Source of the DNA: Idiomarina loihiensis
GTDB lineage: Bacteria; Pseudomonadota; Gammaproteobacteria; Enterobacterales; Alteromonadaceae
Reading direction: 5' to 3'
NCBI RefSeq assembly: GCF_024584785.1
Contig: NZ_CP074112.1
Coordinates: 124,001 to 188,000 of the forward strand
DNA: 64,000 nt
This document shows, in pieces, positions 1-9,512 of the stretch. Both the position numbers and the translations under genes were made by a program. Positions within the stretch are counted from its first letter, which is position 1, and each line of letters opens with the position of its first letter. Under the pieces are notes generated by a model. That model did no database searches. It saw only the letters and a list, made by a program, of their open reading frames with translations, and was not told the DNA's origin.

Positions 1-2
1 GC

Positions 3-641
3 ATGACCGACCTGACAGTGACTAAGCCAACTTCGGCTGATGAGCAACAAACGTCAATCCCTGCGTCAATACGTGGGGATTTTCCGTTGCGTGGTAATGG
101 TTTTAGCCGTTGGGTAGGGCGTGTCGGTTTGCACCTATTGGGGGGATGGCAAGTGATTGGCGATTTACCCCAAGTGCGCAAAGGCATTTTTCCTGTCGCC
201 CCACATACCTCTAACTGGGATTTTTTTATTGGGGTATTTGGGATGTTGGCGTTGGGTTTAAATTTAAGCTACCTCGGTAAACACACTATTTTTCGATTTC
301 CTGTGAATGGCATGCTGCGCTGGTTAGGGGGCATCCCTGTCGATCGCCGAGCGGCGCACGGGGTGGTTGGCGAAATGGTCGAACAGTTTCAGCAACGCGA
401 GCATCTGATATTAGCTTTATCCCCAGAGGGAACACGCACCAAAGTCACAGAATGGAAAAAAGGCTTTTTACATATGGCCAAAGCAGCGCGAGTACCGGTA
501 ATCCCTGTGGCCCTAGACTTTTCTCGTAAAGTGATTGAGATCACTCCGGCCTATATGGTGACCGGAGATATCGACAGTGAACTTGCTAAGGTCAAAGCAA
601 AACTTGCTCACGCCGTTGGCAAGAATCCTCAACATGCTTGA
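3..641 (+). CDS. Lysophospholipid acyltransferase family protein (PlsC-like)
   Basis: Likely a membrane-associated acyltransferase of the PlsC/LPLAT superfamily that moves an acyl chain onto a lysophospholipid or similar acceptor. The catalytic H-x4-D box is visible as HTSNWD at residues 68-73. SPEGTR at 140-145 is the acceptor-binding motif, and GGIPVDRR at about 109-116 is motif III. The 212 residues are short for PlsC itself (about 245), and the family also covers other acyltransferases, so the exact substrate is not known. The first ATG lies two bases inside the window, so a start further upstream cannot be excluded. It sits about 50 bp before ribH on the same strand, but ribH appears to have its own promoter. 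Confidence 0.75.
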   Translation: MTDLTVTKPTSADEQQTSIPASIRGDFPLRGNGFSRWVGRVGLHLLGGWQVIGDLPQVRKGIFPVAPHTSNWDFFIGVFGMLALGLNLSYLGKHTIFRFPVNGMLRWLGGIPVDRRAAHGVVGEMVEQFQQREHLILALSPEGTRTKVTEWKKGFLHMAKAARVPVIPVALDFSRKVIEITPAYMVTGDIDSELAKVKAKLAHAVGKNPQHA

Positions 642-662
642 AACTAATTTTTGTGCTATTAT
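638..662 (+). promoter_or_regulatory. Possible ribH promoter (extended -10)
   Basis: TGC-TATTAT at 654-662 looks like an extended -10 element. TTGAAA at 638-643 is a possible -35, but the 13-bp spacing is short, so the extended -10 would have to carry recognition. It lies 31 bp before the ribH start codon, in the only gap available. Confidence 0.35.
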
Positions 663-692
663 CGCGCCAAAATTTGTAAAGGACAGCTCCCT

Positions 693-1157
693 ATGAAAAT
701 CATTGAAGGTGGTATTGCCGCACCGGGTAAGAAATTCGGTATTGTGGTTTCTCGGTTTAACCATTTTGTTGTTGATAGCCTATTAGAAGGCGCATTAACC
801 ACGTTGAAACACTACGGCCAAGTAAGCAGCGATGACATTACTGTCGTTCGCGTACCCGGTGCCTATGAAATTCCTTTAACAGTCAAAAAGTTAGCTAAAA
901 GTGGCAACTTTGATGCAGTTATTGCGATTGGTGCTGTGATTCGCGGTGGTACGCCACACTTTGATTTTGTTGCCGGTGAGAGTAATAGCGGTTTAGGGCG
1001 AGTCGCGCTGGAGCATGAAATTCCGGTAGCTTTTGGCATTATTACCACAGATAGCATTGAGCAAGCGATTGAGCGTAGTGGCACCAAGGCTGGTAATAAA
1101 GGCTCTGAGGCTGCACTAAGCGCCCTTGAAATGGTCAATGTATTAGACCAGCTTTAA
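693..1157 (+). CDS. ribH: 6,7-dimethyl-8-ribityllumazine synthase
   Basis: Penultimate enzyme of riboflavin synthesis; it condenses 5-amino-6-ribitylamino-uracil with 3,4-dihydroxy-2-butanone 4-phosphate. At 154 residues it has the usual family length. Family motifs are SRFNHF at 20-25, VPGAYEIP at 54-61, and [17 protein letters not shown] at about 80-96, with the catalytic His at 89. The ATG at 693 is chosen because the protein then begins MKIIEG as in relatives and AAAGGA lies 10 bp upstream; a longer in-frame reading would start inside the presumed promoter. It is followed by nusB, thiL and pgpA in the order seen in many gammaproteobacteria. Confidence 0.95.
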   Translation: MKIIEGGIAAPGKKFGIVVSRFNHFVVDSLLEGALTTLKHYGQVSSDDITVVRVPGAYEIPLTVKKLAKSGNFDAVIAIGAVIRGGTPHFDFVAGESNSGLGRVALEHEIPVAFGIITTDSIEQAIERSGTKAGNKGSEAALSALEMVNVLDQL

Positions 1158-1242
1158 GCTTTACTATAAGCCCACGCAGGCTATTTATTCCTATTTAAAG
1201 GTTCAGTTAACGTAACCAGTTAACCCACAGAGAGTTAAAGTA

Positions 1243-1662
1243 ATGAAACCAGCTGCACGCCGTAAAGCCAGAAAACTTGCCATCCAGGCAATTTACTCAT
1301 GGCAGTTATCACAAAATAGTATGAGTGATATTGAGGCGCAATTTTTAACGGATAACGACACCAGCAAGATAGATGTAGATTATTTTTTAGCATTGGTGCG
1401 CGGTGTTGCCGGTCAGTCCAACAGCTTAGATCAAGCCGTTGAGCCCTTCTTAGATCGTCCATTAAAAGACTTAGATCAGGTGGAACGTGCGGTTTTACGT
1501 TTAGCTGCGTACGAATTGCGTGAACGTTTGGATGTGCCCTACAAGGTAGCTATTAACGAAGCGATTGAATTAGCTAAGTCCTTCGGTGCTGATGATAGTC
1601 ATCGCTTTGTTAATGGTGTGCTTGATAAAGCCATTGATAGCCTGCGCCCCGCTCGCAAATAA
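1243..1662 (+). CDS. nusB: Transcription antitermination protein NusB
   Basis: RNA-binding antitermination factor that joins NusE (S10) at boxA in rRNA operons. The 139-residue all-helical protein matches E. coli NusB in length. It shows the characteristic opening ([16 protein letters not shown]), the central [16 protein letters not shown] helix and a C-terminal FVNGVLDKA segment. It lies 85 bp after ribH and only 8 bp before thiL, so it is probably co-transcribed with both. Confidence 0.95.
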   Translation: MKPAARRKARKLAIQAIYSWQLSQNSMSDIEAQFLTDNDTSKIDVDYFLALVRGVAGQSNSLDQAVEPFLDRPLKDLDQVERAVLRLAAYELRERLDVPYKVAINEAIELAKSFGADDSHRFVNGVLDKAIDSLRPARK

Positions 1663-1670
1663 GATATTTT

Positions 1671-2666
1671 ATGGCCTTTGCTGAGTTTGATCTGATCGAT
1701 ACCTATTTCAGTCAACGCATGGAGCAACGAGATGACGTTGAGCTAGGCATTGGTGACGATGGGGCGGTGGTAACTGTCGATGCCGGCAACCAATTGGTGG
1801 TAGTTACCGATACCATGGTGGCCGGTGTGCACTTTGACCAAGATACTCCTGCGCGCGCTATTGGTCATAAAGTGGTAGCGGTGAATCTTAGTGATTTAGC
1901 TGCTATGGGGGCTGAGCCTACTTGGATCAGCCTTGCTCTAACCTTACCGTCTATTGATCAAGATTGGTTACAAGGCTTTACCCATGGCTTGCGCGAAATT
2001 TGTGAATACTACGGTTGTCAGTTAATCGGCGGTGATACCACCCAAGGCCCATTAACGGTAACAGTCACTGCTCACGGGGTGTTACCTCAAGGCAGTGCCA
2101 TCAAACGAACCGGTGCCAAGCCCGGCGATTGGTTGTATGTGACCGGAACTTTAGGCGATGCTGGCTTAGCCTTAGCTGCACGACAACACCGCCAGCAGGT
2201 CTCCGACGCACATTATCGCCGGATTACCGAACGCTTGTATTTTCCGTCGCCACGGGTTGCCTTAGGGCAATCGCTGCGGGGCGTAGCCAGTAGTGCCATT
2301 GATGTCTCTGATGGCCTGTTAGCGGATCTAAAGCACATACTCAAAGGCTCCCGCGTGGGTGCCAAAATCAGCTTGGATGAACTCCCTCTGTCGTTAGCTC
2401 TCACTGAAACGCTGACGCAAGACCAAGCCTTAGCCTATGCGCTCACCAGCGGTGACGATTATGAGCTTTGTTTTACTGTGCCAGAAAGCCAACGTGGTGT
2501 GTTTGATACCTTAGTGGCTCATACTGCAAGTAAACCTGTCTGCATTGGCCGAATCACTAACGAAGCTGAAGCATTGCAGCTGACCTTGCAAGGTGAACCT
2601 TGGCAGTTACCTGAAACAAATACCGGCTACGAGCACTTCGCTAGCCCTTTAGAGCCTAGTGTGTAA
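1671..2666 (+). CDS. thiL: Thiamine-monophosphate kinase
   Basis: ATP-dependent kinase that makes thiamine diphosphate from thiamine monophosphate. The 331 residues show the AIR-synthase-like fold signatures: GIGDDGAVV near residue 26, VVTDTMVAGVHF near 44, GGDTTQG near 120, and a DVSDGLLADL segment near 211. It sits between nusB (8-bp gap) and pgpA (5-bp gap), an arrangement common in this class. No thiamine riboswitch is visible, as expected for an internal operon gene. Confidence 0.95.
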   Translation: MAFAEFDLIDTYFSQRMEQRDDVELGIGDDGAVVTVDAGNQLVVVTDTMVAGVHFDQDTPARAIGHKVVAVNLSDLAAMGAEPTWISLALTLPSIDQDWLQGFTHGLREICEYYGCQLIGGDTTQGPLTVTVTAHGVLPQGSAIKRTGAKPGDWLYVTGTLGDAGLALAARQHRQQVSDAHYRRITERLYFPSPRVALGQSLRGVASSAIDVSDGLLADLKHILKGSRVGAKISLDELPLSLALTETLTQDQALAYALTSGDDYELCFTVPESQRGVFDTLVAHTASKPVCIGRITNEAEALQLTLQGEPWQLPETNTGYEHFASPLEPSV

Positions 2667-2671
2667 CCATC

Positions 2672-3160
2672 ATGAGCCGCGCTGTTTCTGGGCAATTACT
2701 TAAACATCCTGTTCATTTCTTAGCGCTTGGCTTTGGTAGCGGTTTGCTGCCCAAGGCGCCTGGCACCTTTGGTACACTAGCAGCCATTCCGTTAATATTG
2801 GCGATGCAGTATTTGCCGAGCTGGGGCTATTTGGCGGTGATGCTACTGGCTGCTTGGTTAGGGATTTATATCTGCCAGTTTACCGCAAAAGCGATGGGTG
2901 AACATGATCATCCAGCGATTGTGTGGGATGAAATTGCTGGGTACATGATTGCCATGTATGCGTTGCCCGCAACTTGGTATAACCTATTGGCTGCGTTCGT
3001 GCTCTTTAGATGGTTTGATATTCGCAAACCTACTGTTATCGGCTGGTGCGATCGTCATCTGCACGGCGGTTTAGGCATTATGGCTGATGATTTAGTGGCT
3101 GGACTGGCTAGCGCCGCAGTTATCCATTTAAGTTATCTGGGCTGGGCGCTAGTAACTTAG
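2672..3160 (+). CDS. pgpA: Phosphatidylglycerophosphatase A
   Basis: Inner-membrane phosphatase that dephosphorylates phosphatidylglycerophosphate to phosphatidylglycerol. The 162-residue protein carries the family pattern: FGSGLLPKAPGTFGTL near the N-terminus, MGEHDHPAIVWDEIAGY near residue 75, FRWFDIRKP near 111, and several hydrophobic helices. It is the last gene of the ribH-nusB-thiL-pgpA run and meets dxs tail to tail with a 7-bp gap. Confidence 0.93.
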   Translation: MSRAVSGQLLKHPVHFLALGFGSGLLPKAPGTFGTLAAIPLILAMQYLPSWGYLAVMLLAAWLGIYICQFTAKAMGEHDHPAIVWDEIAGYMIAMYALPATWYNLLAAFVLFRWFDIRKPTVIGWCDRHLHGGLGIMADDLVAGLASAAVIHLSYLGWALVT

Positions 3161-3167
3161 CTGCTAA

Positions 3168-5090
3168 TTAGTCACCTAAACAGCGTTTGATTTGAGCCAT
3201 CATACCAGCTGCATCTAAGCCTAATTCGGCCACGATTTCAGCTTGCGTACCATGCTTAATAAACTCATCTGGTAAGCCTATTGGTAATACTTGTGCACGC
3301 TGTTGGTTGCTACTCACGGGCTGCGCGGCAAAGTATTCAAGGATGGCTGAACCGGCACCACCGGCCACGACGTTCTCTTCGACACTCACTAAAAGATCAT
3401 GGCTGGCGGCTAACTCATCAAGCAGCTCGGTGTCTAGTGGTTTGACAAAGCGCATGTCAGCAACCGTTGCATCTAACTCCTCAGCACAGGTCATGACTTC
3501 GGCTAATAAGGTGCCAAAATTCAACAAGGCAATGCGTTTTCCAGAACGAACAATTCTGCCTTTACCCAGAGGTAACTGCTGCATGCTCTCGTCCATGGCA
3601 ACGCCAGTACCATTGCCGCGGGGATAACGTACAGCGGCTGGTTGTTGCAGTAAATGGCCGGTATACAGCATATTACGGCATTCATTTTCGTCACTTGGGG
3701 TCATGATCACCAAGTTAGGAATACAACGCATAAAGCTGATGTCAAAAGCTCCTTGGTGAGTAGGGCCGTCAGCACCAACAATGCCGGCTCTATCGATAGC
3801 AAATAATACCGGTAACTGTTGCAGGGCAACGTCATGAATAAGTTGGTCGTAGGCACGCTGTAAGAAGGTTGAGTAAATAGCTACTACCGGATTGTAACCA
3901 CCGATAGCTAACCCCGCAGCAAAGGTCACCGCGTGTTGCTCGGCAATGGCTACATCAAAATACTGATGTGGATAACGTTGAGAAAAGGCAACCATGCCTG
4001 AACCTTCGCGCATCGCGGGAGTGACCGCCATCAGCTTGTCATCCTGTGCGGCCATTTCGCACAGCCAATCGCCAAAAACTTGTGAATACGATGGAGTTGA
4101 GGCTGGCTTGCTCGGTAAAGAGGTTTGACTCGGGTCAAACTTAGGCACGCCATGATAGCCAATAGGATCTTTCTCGGCCGGCGCATAACCTTTGCCTTTA
4201 CGAGTTACCACATGCAAAAACTGTGGCCCCTTAAGGTTGCGCATATTCTGTAGGGTTTCTACCAGTAAGTTAACATCGTGACCATCAATAGGCCCAATGT
4301 AGTTAAACCCTAATTCTTCAAAAATCGTGCCGGGTGCGACCATGCCTTTCATATGTTCTTCGGCTCGGCTGGCAAGATGCTGAATGCCAGGCATGCCTTG
4401 CAGAAGCTTTTTACCGCTTTCACGAATAGAGGTATACACCTTACCCGAAAGCACTCGTGCTAAGTGATTATTCAGCGCACCCACGTTTTCTGAAATAGAC
4501 ATGTCGTTGTCATTCAGAATCACCAGCATATCAGGTTTGATATCACCAGCATGATTCATGGCTTCAAAAGCCATACCGGCAGTCATGGCGCCGTCACCAA
4601 TAACCGCCACCACTTTTTGATTATTCTGCTCGCGCTGAGCTGCAATCGCCATGCCTAAGGCCGCACTAATAGAAGTACTAGAGTGCCCGACACTTAAAGT
4701 GTCGTATTCACTTTCAGGACGCCACGGGAAGGGATGCAAACCGTCTTTTTGGCGAATGGTCGGCAATTGCTGTTTGCGGCCGGTCAGAATTTTGTGCGGA
4801 TAGGCTTGATGACCAACATCCCAGACCAATTGGTCGTAGGGCGTTTGATAGACATAGTGCAAGGCTACTGTCAGTTCTACCGTGCCTAACCCTGACGCTA
4901 AATGGCCGCTACTTTGACTCACTGAGTTAAGCAGGTATTCACGTACCTCAGCACACACTTGTGGCAGTTGCCGCGGGCTTAATAGCCTTAAATCGGCAGG
5001 CGTGTCGATGTGATCTAACAAACTAGCAGCCCCAGCGCGCTGGCTAGCTGCTGGTGCATTAGGTGATGCTGGCTTACGTGAAGACGTCAT
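3168..5090 (-). CDS. dxs: 1-deoxy-D-xylulose-5-phosphate synthase
   Basis: Thiamine-diphosphate enzyme that starts the MEP isoprenoid pathway by joining pyruvate and glyceraldehyde 3-phosphate; its product also feeds thiamine and pyridoxal synthesis. The 640 residues include [10 protein letters not shown] at 91-100, [14 protein letters not shown] at about 133-146, the ThDP-Mg motif from GDGAM (165-169) to LNDNDMS (192-198), and [12 protein letters not shown] in the pyrimidine-binding domain. The N-terminus is about 15 residues longer than E. coli Dxs and rich in Ser and Ala. It lies 4 bp downstream of ispA in the xseB-ispA-dxs operon. Confidence 0.97.
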   Translation of the reverse strand: MTSSRKPASPNAPAASQRAGAASLLDHIDTPADLRLLSPRQLPQVCAEVREYLLNSVSQSSGHLASGLGTVELTVALHYVYQTPYDQLVWDVGHQAYPHKILTGRKQQLPTIRQKDGLHPFPWRPESEYDTLSVGHSSTSISAALGMAIAAQREQNNQKVVAVIGDGAMTAGMAFEAMNHAGDIKPDMLVILNDNDMSISENVGALNNHLARVLSGKVYTSIRESGKKLLQGMPGIQHLASRAEEHMKGMVAPGTIFEELGFNYIGPIDGHDVNLLVETLQNMRNLKGPQFLHVVTRKGKGYAPAEKDPIGYHGVPKFDPSQTSLPSKPASTPSYSQVFGDWLCEMAAQDDKLMAVTPAMREGSGMVAFSQRYPHQYFDVAIAEQHAVTFAAGLAIGGYNPVVAIYSTFLQRAYDQLIHDVALQQLPVLFAIDRAGIVGADGPTHQGAFDISFMRCIPNLVIMTPSDENECRNMLYTGHLLQQPAAVRYPRGNGTGVAMDESMQQLPLGKGRIVRSGKRIALLNFGTLLAEVMTCAEELDATVADMRFVKPLDTELLDELAASHDLLVSVEENVVAGGAGSAILEYFAAQPVSSNQQRAQVLPIGLPDEFIKHGTQAEIVAELGLDAAGMMAQIKRCLGD

Positions 5091-5094
5091 GATG

Positions 5095-5982
5095 TTAATG
5101 ATTCCGGTTTAGCAGGTGATCTGCAAATGCTTCCAATACTTCGGTATTGTAAGGGATTCTCGCCAAGGCATGAAGTGCTTTCTGATGCAGTTGGTCACGT
5201 CGTTCAATCGCACCCTCTAGACCCAACAGGCGGACATAAGTCGCTTTATCTGCAGCTACATCACTACCTTGCTGTTTACCTAGCGCGGCGGTATCACCAA
5301 TCACGTCTAAAATATCATCCTGAACCTGAAAAGCTAAGCCGAGGTTATAGGCGAATTCGTCAAAATCGGCCAAATAGTGCTGTGCGGCAGGGCTGCCACA
5401 CAGCACCCCCAGTTTTACCGCTGCTTGAATCAATGCACCCGTTTTATGAATGTGAACCTGAGCTAATTCGGTTTCGCTGAGGGCTTTACCGGTAGCACTT
5501 AAATCGAGCGCTTGACCACCGCACATACCTAAGTCGCCACTAGCCTGCGCAAGCATCTGTACCATTTGTAATTGTTGGGCTGGCGTTACTGCTGCATCAG
5601 CCTCACTAATGAGCTCAAAAGCTAAGGTTTGCAGGGCATCACCGGCTAAAATTGCGGTAGCTTCATCAAACGCAATATGGCAGGTAGGATGGCCACGGCG
5701 CAGGGCATCATCGTCCATCGCCGGTAAATCATCGTGTACTAATGAATAGGCATGGATGCATTCAATAGCTAAACTGGCTCGTTGTAGCATCGCCATTGGC
5801 GCCCCGCAGAGGGCTCCCACCTGTAAGGTCAAGAAAGGTCGTACCCGCTTGCCACCTAGCACCAAAGCATAGTGCATCGCTTCATTTAATGGTGCCGCAA
5901 CCGCTTGGCGTTGTTGTAACAACTGTTCGAGTTGCTGATTAATATCAGCCCGTGTTTGTGCTAACACTTGGCTAAGGTTCAC
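5095..5982 (-). CDS. ispA: Farnesyl diphosphate synthase (geranyltranstransferase)
   Basis: Trans-prenyltransferase that adds isopentenyl diphosphate to make geranyl and farnesyl diphosphate for quinones and undecaprenyl carriers. The first aspartate-rich motif is DDLPAMDD at 84-91 and the second is QVQDDILD near residue 220. GGKRVRP at 43-49 is the substrate-binding segment. Length (295) is typical. Its start overlaps the xseB stop by 4 bp, indicating translational coupling. Confidence 0.95.
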   Translation of the reverse strand: MNLSQVLAQTRADINQQLEQLLQQRQAVAAPLNEAMHYALVLGGKRVRPFLTLQVGALCGAPMAMLQRASLAIECIHAYSLVHDDLPAMDDDALRRGHPTCHIAFDEATAILAGDALQTLAFELISEADAAVTPAQQLQMVQMLAQASGDLGMCGGQALDLSATGKALSETELAQVHIHKTGALIQAAVKLGVLCGSPAAQHYLADFDEFAYNLGLAFQVQDDILDVIGDTAALGKQQGSDVAADKATYVRLLGLEGAIERRDQLHQKALHALARIPYNTEVLEAFADHLLNRNH

Positions 5983-6212
5983 ACATTATCCTCTTGCGGT
6001 TTGAATTCAGCTAATTGCTCCTGACCTTGTTGGGCAAGTAGTTGACTCACTTTCTGTTCGGCTTGCTGTAATTTTTGTTGGCTTAAACGGGATAATTTTA
6101 CCGCTTGCTCAAACTGCGCTAAGGCTTGTTCTAGAGGCAAATCGCCTTGCTCAAGTTGCACAACTATTTGTTCTAATTGTTTTATCGCTTGCTCAAATGA
6201 AACGTCGCTCAT
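5979..6212 (-). CDS. xseB: Exodeoxyribonuclease VII small subunit
   Basis: Small helical subunit of exonuclease VII, which degrades single-stranded DNA with XseA (encoded at 23192-24520). The 77 residues show the family pattern [31 protein letters not shown] and a glutamine-rich C-terminal helix. It is first in the xseB-ispA-dxs operon and is divergent from thiI. Confidence 0.93.
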   Translation of the reverse strand: MSDVSFEQAIKQLEQIVVQLEQGDLPLEQALAQFEQAVKLSRLSQQKLQQAEQKVSQLLAQQGQEQLAEFKPQEDNV

Positions 6213-6288
6213 GGTGATTCATCGCTGTTGCTGGTGATAGAAGTATGGCGCACAAGTTACCTTGATTCCGCAGTAGGGTCAAATCAGG

Positions 6289-6294
6289 TATAAT
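6289..6294 (+). promoter_or_regulatory. Possible -10 element of thiI
   Basis: A perfect TATAAT lies 35 bp before the thiI start codon in the xseB/thiI divergent gap. No well-spaced -35 is seen; TTGATT at 6262-6267 is 21 bp away. Treat as tentative. Confidence 0.35.
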
Positions 6295-6328
6295 GCCCGA
6301 TTTTTAAGCTTAGGCCCCCAAAAATATC

Positions 6329-7819
6329 ATGAAATTTATTGTTCGACTGCACGCTGAAATCACCATCAAAAGTAAAGGCGTTCGTAAGCGCTATGGCAAA
6401 GTTCTGGTAAATAACCTGAAAAGCATCTTGCGCCGTAATCAACTAGACGCCAAAGTGATTTGGTGTTGGGATCGTATCGAAATTGTGGTGGCCGAAGGCG
6501 TAGCCGATGAACAGGCTGTGGCCGAGCACATGAGTCAGCTGCTGCAATGTGTGCCAGGAATTGCCTGGTTTAGTCGCTCGTACGAGCTACCTCTTAGTGA
6601 AGCAGACGGACAGGCTGATTTTGCCGCCATGGTGCCAACCGTGTTGCAAGTTTGGGGGCAGGAATTAGCGCACAAGAGCTTTGCGGTGCGAGTTAAGCGC
6701 AAGGGCACTCATAGCTTTCGTTCGATCGATTTAGAACGTTACATCGGTGGCGCCGTATTACAACAGGTGGCTGGTACCAAGGTCAATTTAGGTCGGCCTG
6801 ACATTGATGTGCGGATTGAAGTAGACCAAGATATCGTACGGATTTTTGGTACTAAACAAGCTGGCTTAGGCGGCTTTCCGTTACCCACCCAAGAAACCGT
6901 ATTAAGTTTGTTATCAGGGGGCTTTGATTCTAGTGTCGCCAGTTTTCAATTATTACGGCGCGGTGCACGGGTCCATTTTTGCTTTTTTAATCTTGGTGGC
7001 GCTCAGCATGAAACTGGGGTACGACAAACGGCCTATTACCTGTGGCAAAAATACGCCAGCTCTCATCCATTAAAATTTATCAGCATCGATTTTGCGCCTG
7101 TGGTAGAGGAAATTTTAACCAAGGTCGACAACGGCTTGATGGGGGTAGTGCTTAAACGCCAAATGTTACGTGCAGCTGAGCTGGTCGCAGATAAACTCAA
7201 TACTGCGGCTATTGTTACCGGTGAAGCTTTAGGGCAAGTTTCTAGCCAAACGCTGAGTAACTTAAGTGTCATTGATGAGGCGACCCAGAAGTTGGTGTTG
7301 CGCCCATTGATTACCATGGACAAACAAGAAATCATTAACATTGCGCAACAAATTGGTACCGCCGATTTTGCCAAAAGTATGCCAGAATATTGTGGTGTGA
7401 TTTCTAACAAGCCGACAGTGAAAGCACAGCGCGATGCATTAGTAGCGGCAGAAGCCGAGCTCAACCCCGAGTTGATTCAGCAGGTAGTGCGCCAGTCGGG
7501 AGTGCTTGATGTGAGCACCATTGGCGAGCAAGCTGCGGCAGCAGTGACCGCAGTTGCGAGCTTAACCGTAGCAGCCGCTGGGCAGTGTGAGATCATCGAT
7601 ATTCGTGCCGCCGATGAAGCTGAGTTGAAACCTTTTGTGGCGACGGATGCCAGTATCACTGTACGACATATTCCGTTTTTTAAGTTAGCGACTAAATTTG
7701 CTGAGCTTGATCCGGATATCACCTATTTGCTGTACTGTGAGAAAGGCGTAATGAGTCAGCTACAGGCACTTTATTTACAGGAGCAAGGCTACCAAAACGT
7801 AGCTATTTATAAACCTTAA
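6329..7819 (+). CDS. thiI: tRNA 4-thiouridine synthase / thiamine sulfurtransferase
   Basis: Makes 4-thiouridine at tRNA position 8 and supplies sulfur for the thiamine thiazole. The order is an N-terminal ferredoxin-like/THUMP region (about 1-165), a PP-loop SGGFDSS at 196-202, and a C-terminal rhodanese domain of about 95 residues. That domain carries the persulfide-forming Cys470 (YCEKGVMS); Cys355 in PEYCGVIS is the likely disulfide partner. The 496 residues match the two-function E. coli type rather than the short type lacking rhodanese. ATG at 6329 gives the standard MKFIVRLHAEI opening. Confidence 0.96.
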   Translation: MKFIVRLHAEITIKSKGVRKRYGKVLVNNLKSILRRNQLDAKVIWCWDRIEIVVAEGVADEQAVAEHMSQLLQCVPGIAWFSRSYELPLSEADGQADFAAMVPTVLQVWGQELAHKSFAVRVKRKGTHSFRSIDLERYIGGAVLQQVAGTKVNLGRPDIDVRIEVDQDIVRIFGTKQAGLGGFPLPTQETVLSLLSGGFDSSVASFQLLRRGARVHFCFFNLGGAQHETGVRQTAYYLWQKYASSHPLKFISIDFAPVVEEILTKVDNGLMGVVLKRQMLRAAELVADKLNTAAIVTGEALGQVSSQTLSNLSVIDEATQKLVLRPLITMDKQEIINIAQQIGTADFAKSMPEYCGVISNKPTVKAQRDALVAAEAELNPELIQQVVRQSGVLDVSTIGEQAAAAVTAVASLTVAAAGQCEIIDIRAADEAELKPFVATDASITVRHIPFFKLATKFAELDPDITYLLYCEKGVMSQLQALYLQEQGYQNVAIYKP

Positions 7820-7838
7820 GAGTCTAAGGATAGGATGC

Positions 7839-8210
7839 ATGACAACAAAATTAGTGGTGGCCAGAATTGTCTTTATGATGGTCTTAATTGCTTTGTCGAT
7901 GGCTTTTTTGATGCAGGTATCAACGGGCGGAATACCGCGCTTTGAACATGCCGATAAAGTCGTGCACTTTGCTGCATTTTTTGTGTTAGCACTGACCTTT
8001 CATCGTGCTTTTCCTATTCCTATTGGTGCCGCCTTAGTGGTCCTTACGCTGTACGGGTTAGCCATTGAGTGGGCGCAACACCTGTTGCCTTATCGTAGTG
8101 CCAGTGCTGGCGATTTATTAGCTGATGCGGCCGGAGCTGTTAGCTATTACGGCTTATTTTGGTGGCGTTTTGAGCGCAAACGCAAGCGCAACAAACAAGT
8201 TAGTTCTTAG
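7839..8210 (+). CDS. VanZ-like family membrane protein
   Basis: Small inner-membrane protein of 123 residues with about four hydrophobic helices. The family pattern is visible as DKVVHFAAFFVLAL near residue 40, an E-W-A-Q-H segment near 84, and AGDLLADAAGAV near 100, ending in a basic tail. The VanZ family is best known from teicoplanin resistance loci, but most chromosomal members have no assigned role. It lies 19 bp after thiI and may share its transcript. Confidence 0.75.
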   Translation: MTTKLVVARIVFMMVLIALSMAFLMQVSTGGIPRFEHADKVVHFAAFFVLALTFHRAFPIPIGAALVVLTLYGLAIEWAQHLLPYRSASAGDLLADAAGAVSYYGLFWWRFERKRKRNKQVSS

Positions 8211-8212
8211 CA

Positions 8213-8250
8213 TAAAAAAAGCCCTTAACTTGGTGGTTAAGGGCTTGTTA
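8213..8250 (-). terminator. Rho-independent terminator between the VanZ-like gene and srmB
   Basis: An 11-bp perfect stem (8219-8229 with 8236-8246, AAGCCCTTAAC arm) with a 6-nt loop. The A-run at 8214-8220 becomes a U-tract when read on the minus strand, so it best serves srmB. It may also stop plus-strand transcripts from thiI/VanZ, although the U-tract on that side is weak. Confidence 0.8.
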
Positions 8251-8251
8251 A

Positions 8252-9466
8252 TTATTTCTTCTTCGTTGCAGCGGCTTTCTTCTTGGCCTTCTTCTTCTTG
8301 CTCTTACCTGGCATCGGAAACTTAAACTGAGGGCGCAGATCGTCAAACACCCGCCGTTCCATCTTCACTTTCTGATAGCGCTCAATCCTACCTAGTAAAT
8401 CAGCATCATGAGCCTCAACAATAGCGATAGCTAAACCGCTCTTACCGGCACGACCGGTACGACCAATCCGATGCAGGTATACATCGGCTTGTTTGGGTAA
8501 ATCTAAGTTAACTACCAACTCGATATCTTCAATATCAAGACCACGAGCAGCTACATCAGTCGCTATCAAAATACTGTCGTTGTAGGTTTCCATGCGTGCA
8601 ATAATCTGCTGGCGTGCATCTTGAGGCATGTCGCCACGCAGGGTCATCACTTTAAAACCTTGTTGCTGTAGCTTACCGGCTAGCTCTTCTACTTTTTCAC
8701 GAGTACGCACAAAAATCACCCGCCGCCCCGGTGTCGTTTCTAAAATACGAACCAGCAGTTTAAGTTTATGTGCCGCATCATCGGCTTGATACCAGCGCTG
8801 TAGAATTTTACCTTTTTCGCGTTTGGGCGGCTCAATGGTTAAGAGCTCCGGCTCTTTTTGAATTTCCGCAGAGAACTTGGTCACTCCTGGGCTTTCAAGA
8901 GTGGCTGAAAACAACATGGTTTGTTGTAGTTGACGCGCTTCGTTAACCAACTGCTTCACTGCAGTACTGAAGCCCATGTCCAACATCCGGTCGGCTTCAT
9001 CAATAATCAGCCACTCCACGTTATCGAGTTCGTATTGGTCAGCCCCAATAAGATCAAGTAAACGCCCAGGTGTTGCTACTAAAATGTCATGGTTAGCTTC
9101 GAGTTGGGCATGTTGACTACCGTAATTGACGCCGCCAGTAATTAATACGGTGCTGAGCTCTGTGGTTTCATTAAATGCATCGGCTTGCTCGGCAATTTGT
9201 TGAGCTAGCTCACGAGTGGGCGCTAAAATAAGCACTCGCGCCGAGCCCGGCTTACGGCGTGGAAAATCCAGGAGATGTTGCAAAGCCGGCAGCAAAAATG
9301 CAAGGGTTTTGCCGGTGCCCGTAGGCGAACTTACGAGTAAGTCTTGACCACGTAAGGCGGCTGGAATAACTGCTTGCTGTACTTTTGCAGGCTTGTTAAT
9401 GTCTGCGGCACGCAGCACATCGATGAGTTCGTCATCGAGTTCGAGTTGTTCCCAATCGGGTGTCAT
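8252..9466 (-). CDS. srmB: DEAD-box ATP-dependent RNA helicase SrmB
   Basis: RNA helicase that helps early 50S ribosome assembly. Visible motifs are the Q-motif region near 25-32, SPTGTGKT at 47-54, PTRELAQQ near 83, DEAD at 156-159, SAT at 187-189 and HRIGRTGRAG in the second RecA domain. The C-terminus is a short lysine-rich tail that could bind RNA. Assignment to SrmB rather than RhlE or RhlB rests on the 404-residue length and on divergence from trmN6, the same pairing as srmB/yfiC in E. coli. Confidence 0.88.
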   Translation of the reverse strand: MTPDWEQLELDDELIDVLRAADINKPAKVQQAVIPAALRGQDLLVSSPTGTGKTLAFLLPALQHLLDFPRRKPGSARVLILAPTRELAQQIAEQADAFNETTELSTVLITGGVNYGSQHAQLEANHDILVATPGRLLDLIGADQYELDNVEWLIIDEADRMLDMGFSTAVKQLVNEARQLQQTMLFSATLESPGVTKFSAEIQKEPELLTIEPPKREKGKILQRWYQADDAAHKLKLLVRILETTPGRRVIFVRTREKVEELAGKLQQQGFKVMTLRGDMPQDARQQIIARMETYNDSILIATDVAARGLDIEDIELVVNLDLPKQADVYLHRIGRTGRAGKSGLAIAIVEAHDADLLGRIERYQKVKMERRVFDDLRPQFKFPMPGKSKKKKAKKKAAATKKK

Positions 9467-9512
9467 GATCCTATCCTGTGCAAAGCGCCTTAGCGCGGAG
9501 TCAAAAAGACAA

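Noticed and set aside
6213-6328. Thiamine riboswitch upstream of thiI
   Set aside because: The 116-bp gap shows no conserved TPP aptamer segments.
9393-9512. Upstream extension of trmN6 with a serine-rich N-terminus
   Set aside because: This segment is antisense to the srmB start. The serine run comes from reading Asp/Glu codons of SrmB backwards, and family members begin at the MSFQCRQF position.
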